From: Campylobacteraceae bacterium
GTDB lineage: Bacteria; Campylobacterota; Campylobacteria; Campylobacterales; Sulfurospirillaceae
Length of the DNA stretch: 8,582 nucleotides
Assembly (NCBI GenBank): GCA_027011025.1
Contig: JALVAU010000207.1
Location: 1 to 8,582, forward strand
Reading direction: 5' to 3'
Shown: in pieces, positions 6,331 to 8,582 of the stretch
Position numbering within the stretch: the first letter of the stretch is position 1
How the letters are laid out: each line of letters starts with the position of its first letter
The notes under the pieces: generated by a model
Databases searched by the model: none
Told to the model about the DNA's origin: nothing
The model's input: the letters and a program-made list of their open reading frames with translations, nothing else
Position numbers and translations under genes: made by a program

Positions 6331-7181
6331 TCGAATTTGTAGAATTATTAAAAAATGAAATAGTATCAACTATAGAAGGTTTGACCGGAGTTGCACCAAA
6401 GGTTGACTTTCAAGGCGATATTAAGATAGACGATAAGACAACTCTTACTCCACCTTTAGCTATATTGCATGTAAAGATTGGTGGAGATATAGACACAGAT
6501 ATGACTATAAGCATAGCAGCAAATGTTGCAACAACCATCGGAGATATGATGCTAGGTGGTGAGGGTGTCGAAAAAGAAGAGATGGATGCTGATGATTTAG
6601 ATGCTACAAAAGAGATAATTTCAAATATATTGGGTTCTTTATCTACTTCATTAGCAGCGCAAAAAGATATGCCAAAGCTTAATTTCAGCGTTGAATCTAT
6701 AGATTTTAAAGATGTAACACAAGATGTTGCGTTTGATGGATATTCTCGTTTGATTATTTTTAATGTTAGTGTTCAAAGTAGTATGGACAACCTATCCTTT
6801 GCATTTAATGATGCTTTTTACAATAAAATAAAGGGCATTGATGAGCCACCTGCTGCCGCAACTGCTGATAAGGCAGATAATTGTACCCAAGAGCAAGAGG
6901 TATCTCTAAATAGTGATGAGATAAAAAATATAGAACTTATAAAAGATGTAACCTTGCCGCTTAGGGTTAGGATAGGTTATAAAAAGATGCTTTTAAAAGA
7001 TGTGCTTTCTATGGATATAGGCTCAGTCATAGAGTTGGATCAGCTTGCAAATGATCCTCTTGAAATACTAGTTGGAGATAAAGTTATAGCTATAGGTGAA
7101 GTTGTTATTGTTGATGGCAATTTTGGCATACAGATAACTGACATAGGAACCAAGAGAGAAAGATTAGAGAAACTAAGATAA
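6327..7181 (+). CDS. fliY: Flagellar motor switch protein FliY
   Basis: Switch-ring protein combining a CheC-like domain with a FliN-type SpoA domain; it works with FliM at the base of the flagellum. In the 284-residue product the CheC-like region spans about 35-170 and the SpoA domain about 203-280 (LPLRVRIGYKKMLLKDVL, GSVIELDQLANDPLEILV, GEVVIVDGNFGIQITDI), joined by an Ala/Asp/Glu-rich linker at about 170-200. Two features of Bacillus FliY are missing: there is no EIDALL-type CheY-binding N-terminus, and the phosphatase signature D-x3-E-x2-N is degenerate (DATKEIISN, with one extra residue between Glu and Asn). It is therefore more likely structural than a CheY-P phosphatase. ATG 6327 is the only possible start, since the frame is closed by TAA at 6285 with no other start codon after it. 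Identity is very secure. Confidence 0.95.
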   Translation: MIEFVELLKNEIVSTIEGLTGVAPKVDFQGDIKIDDKTTLTPPLAILHVKIGGDIDTDMTISIAANVATTIGDMMLGGEGVEKEEMDADDLDATKEIISNILGSLSTSLAAQKDMPKLNFSVESIDFKDVTQDVAFDGYSRLIIFNVSVQSSMDNLSFAFNDAFYNKIKGIDEPPAAATADKADNCTQEQEVSLNSDEIKNIELIKDVTLPLRVRIGYKKMLLKDVLSMDIGSVIELDQLANDPLEILVGDKVIAIGEVVIVDGNFGIQITDIGTKRERLEKLR

Positions 7182-7205
7182 AAAACTAAAACAAAAGAAG
7201 TAATA

Positions 7206-8222
7206 ATGTCAAAAATACTCGTTGCCATGAGTGGAGGGGTGGACTCTACCGTAACAGCATACAGACTTAAAGAGGCAGGACACGAAGTAGAGGGTGTGTA
7301 TATGCGCTTACATACCGATGAAGAGTCTCACAAAGACAATATACAAAAAATCAAGAAGGTATCTGATTTTTTAGGTATAAGATATCATATTTTGGATATC
7401 AAAGATAGGTTTGACGAGTATGTTTATATGCCATTTATCGAGCAGTACAAGCAAGGACTCACACCAAATCCCTGTGCACTATGCAATAGAAATATAAAGT
7501 TTGGAGCTTTGATAGAGTTCACAAAAGAGCTAGGCATGGAAAAGTTAGCTACAGGACACTATGTTCGTATCCAAGATGGCTATATAAGAGAGGCTCTTGA
7601 TAAAAGTAAAGATCAAAGCTATTTTCTTGCAAATGTAAAGAAAGAAAATCTAGAGTTTGTTTTATTTCCTCTTGGAGATATGCTTAAAACTGAAGTAAAA
7701 GAGTTTGCCTCAAAAATAGAGATACTAAAAGAGTTTTCGACACAAAAAGAGAGTAGTGAAATCTGTTTTGTGGATACGACTTATTTGGATGTTCTAAAAG
7801 ATTATATAGATATTAACAAGCCCGGAAATGTGCTAAATAGTGCAGGAGAAGTCGTAGGGGAGCACAAAGGCTATATGCACTATACTATAGGAAAAAGAAA
7901 AGGTTTTAGTGTAAAAGGAGCATTAACTCCTCACTATGTGACTACCATAAAACCGAAGACAAATGAAATTATAGTTGGCAGCAAAGAGGATTTAAGAGTA
8001 AAGGAGTTTTTTGTCAAAAATCTAAATATGTTTGAAGATATAAAAGATTTTGAATGTTCCGTTAAGATAAGATATAGAAGCCCCAAATCCAAATGCACTG
8101 TATATAGTCAAAAAGATGGTGCTAAAATTGTTTTAGATGATGTGGTTGAGGGTGTTGCAGCCGGACAAATGGCAGTTTTTTACAGAGATGATATAGTCCT
8201 AGGGTGTGGTTGGATAGTGTAA
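7206..8222 (+). CDS. mnmA: tRNA-specific 2-thiouridylase MnmA
   Basis: Adenylates and then thiolates C2 of wobble uridine 34 in tRNA-Lys, -Glu and -Gln, giving 2-thiouridine; acts in the cytosol. The 338-residue product has the PP-loop SGGVDST (9-15) at the N-terminus, the substrate-binding segment [15 protein letters not shown] (86-100), GHY (117-119), KDQSYFL (135-141) and SSEICFV (183-189). By alignment with E. coli MnmA, C93 and C187 correspond to the catalytic cysteines C102 and C199. The extra C90 makes a CxxC where E. coli has aspartate. The C-terminal beta-barrel tRNA-binding part follows ([10 protein letters not shown] at 226-235 onward). It is about 30 residues shorter than the E. 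coli enzyme. It starts 24 bases after fliY with only a weak AAGAAG site, and no terminator separates them. It ends one base before the convergent DUF523 stop. Confidence 0.96.
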   Translation: MSKILVAMSGGVDSTVTAYRLKEAGHEVEGVYMRLHTDEESHKDNIQKIKKVSDFLGIRYHILDIKDRFDEYVYMPFIEQYKQGLTPNPCALCNRNIKFGALIEFTKELGMEKLATGHYVRIQDGYIREALDKSKDQSYFLANVKKENLEFVLFPLGDMLKTEVKEFASKIEILKEFSTQKESSEICFVDTTYLDVLKDYIDINKPGNVLNSAGEVVGEHKGYMHYTIGKRKGFSVKGALTPHYVTTIKPKTNEIIVGSKEDLRVKEFFVKNLNMFEDIKDFECSVKIRYRSPKSKCTVYSQKDGAKIVLDDVVEGVAAGQMAVFYRDDIVLGCGWIV

Positions 8223-8223
8223 T

Positions 8224-8582
8224 CTACAAGTTTTTCCAAAATTCATAGGCATCTTCAAGCTCCTCTTCTGTAAAAATTTTAATTCGTTGTTGTTTTAAAA
8301 ATTTGATTGTTATGCCATCGCCTTGGGTGAGGGTTTTTGTAAAGCTTCCATCATATATCAAATCTCTTCCACAAGATGGGCTTTTGCTTTTCATAATTGC
8401 CATTTTTATACTGTTTTGAGAGATATTCTCAAGGGCTATTTTGGCACCTTTTTTAAATTCACGGGTTTTATCTTCACCACTCTTGTTGATTGCTCTTTTT
8501 TTGAGGATCTCTACGGGAACTCTTGGTATCGGCAAGCCACCATCTACCTCAGGGCAAACAGGTACTAAAAGATTTGATAATT
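8224..8582 (-). CDS. DUF523 family protein, TudS-like (5' partial)
   Basis: The frame runs off the right edge of the window, so the N-terminus is missing; the visible 118 residues begin LSNLLVPVCPEVDGGLP. The TTG that could serve as an internal start (reading MPIPRV) is not real, because the conserved CPEVxGGLPxPRxPxEI motif extends upstream of it. The second hallmark, KSKSPSCGRDLIYDG, follows in the middle. Full DUF523 proteins are about 150 residues, so about 30 are outside, including the usual N-terminal SACLLG-like cysteine motif. Characterised relatives (TudS) are [4Fe-4S]-dependent desulfidases of thiouracil, with cluster ligands that include the CPE and PSCG cysteines; both are present here. 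The activity of this member is inferred only. It converges on mnmA with a single base between the two stop codons. Confidence 0.88.
   Translation of the reverse strand, partial: LSNLLVPVCPEVDGGLPIPRVPVEILKKRAINKSGEDKTREFKKGAKIALENISQNSIKMAIMKSKSPSCGRDLIYDGSFTKTLTQGDGITIKFLKQQRIKIFTEEELEDAYEFWKNL

Noticed and set aside
7116..7127. GGCAATTTTGGC near the end of fliY, resembling a sigma-54 promoter upstream of mnmA.
   Set aside because: The GG and GC elements are only 8 bases apart rather than 10, and the -12 TTGC context is missing.
8272..8304. Imperfect A/T inverted repeat downstream of mnmA, candidate terminator.
   Set aside because: The stem is entirely A-T with a bulge and lies within the DUF523 coding sequence; too weak to call as an intrinsic terminator.
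8323..8568. 81-codon plus-strand open frame over the DUF523 gene.
   Set aside because: It lies opposite the conserved CPE and SPSCG motifs of the minus-strand gene and has no recognisable features.

Overview
The window is about 8.6 kb of AT-rich, densely packed bacterial DNA. The protein families and gene order (aroQ, M24 peptidase, folK, flhF, flhG, small membrane protein, fliA, fliM, fliY, mnmA) point to a Campylobacterota (epsilonproteobacterial) genome. From memory, the same block occurs in Helicobacter pylori and, with small changes, in Campylobacter jejuni. I cannot name the genus from the sequence; nothing looks horizontally acquired.

Layout. Ten genes run on the plus strand from 1 to 8222 with almost no spacing. 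Bases 1-1978 carry three metabolic genes: the 5'-truncated aroQ (shikimate pathway), an Xaa-Pro-type M24 peptidase and folK (folate synthesis). Bases 2002-7181 are a flagellar block: flhF and flhG (polar placement and number of flagella), an uncharacterised two-helix membrane protein, fliA (sigma-28), and the switch proteins fliM and fliY. Bases 7206-8222 encode the tRNA 2-thiouridylase MnmA. A DUF523 (TudS-like) gene enters from the right edge on the minus strand and converges on mnmA, with one base between the two stop codons; its N-terminus lies outside the window.

How the genes work together. FlhF (SRP-type GTPase) and FlhG (MinD-type ATPase) set where and how many flagella are built, FliA drives late flagellar genes, and FliM with FliY forms the cytoplasmic switch ring. 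Overlaps of 1, 4, 20, 23 and 8 bp suggest one translationally coupled transcript. The exception inside the flagellar block is the fliM-fliY junction, where the fliM frame stays open past its TAA and ends exactly in an ATGA overlap with fliY.

Most of the window is a well-known conserved locus, and I see no clearly novel system. The points most worth a second look are the conserved-position membrane protein between flhG and fliA, the fliM-fliY junction, the pairing of a tRNA thiolase with a thiouracil-desulfidase-family protein, and unusual motif variants in MnmA, FlhF and FliY. No tRNA, rRNA, CRISPR array, insertion sequence or convincing terminator is visible, and no gene-free stretch exceeds 60 bases.
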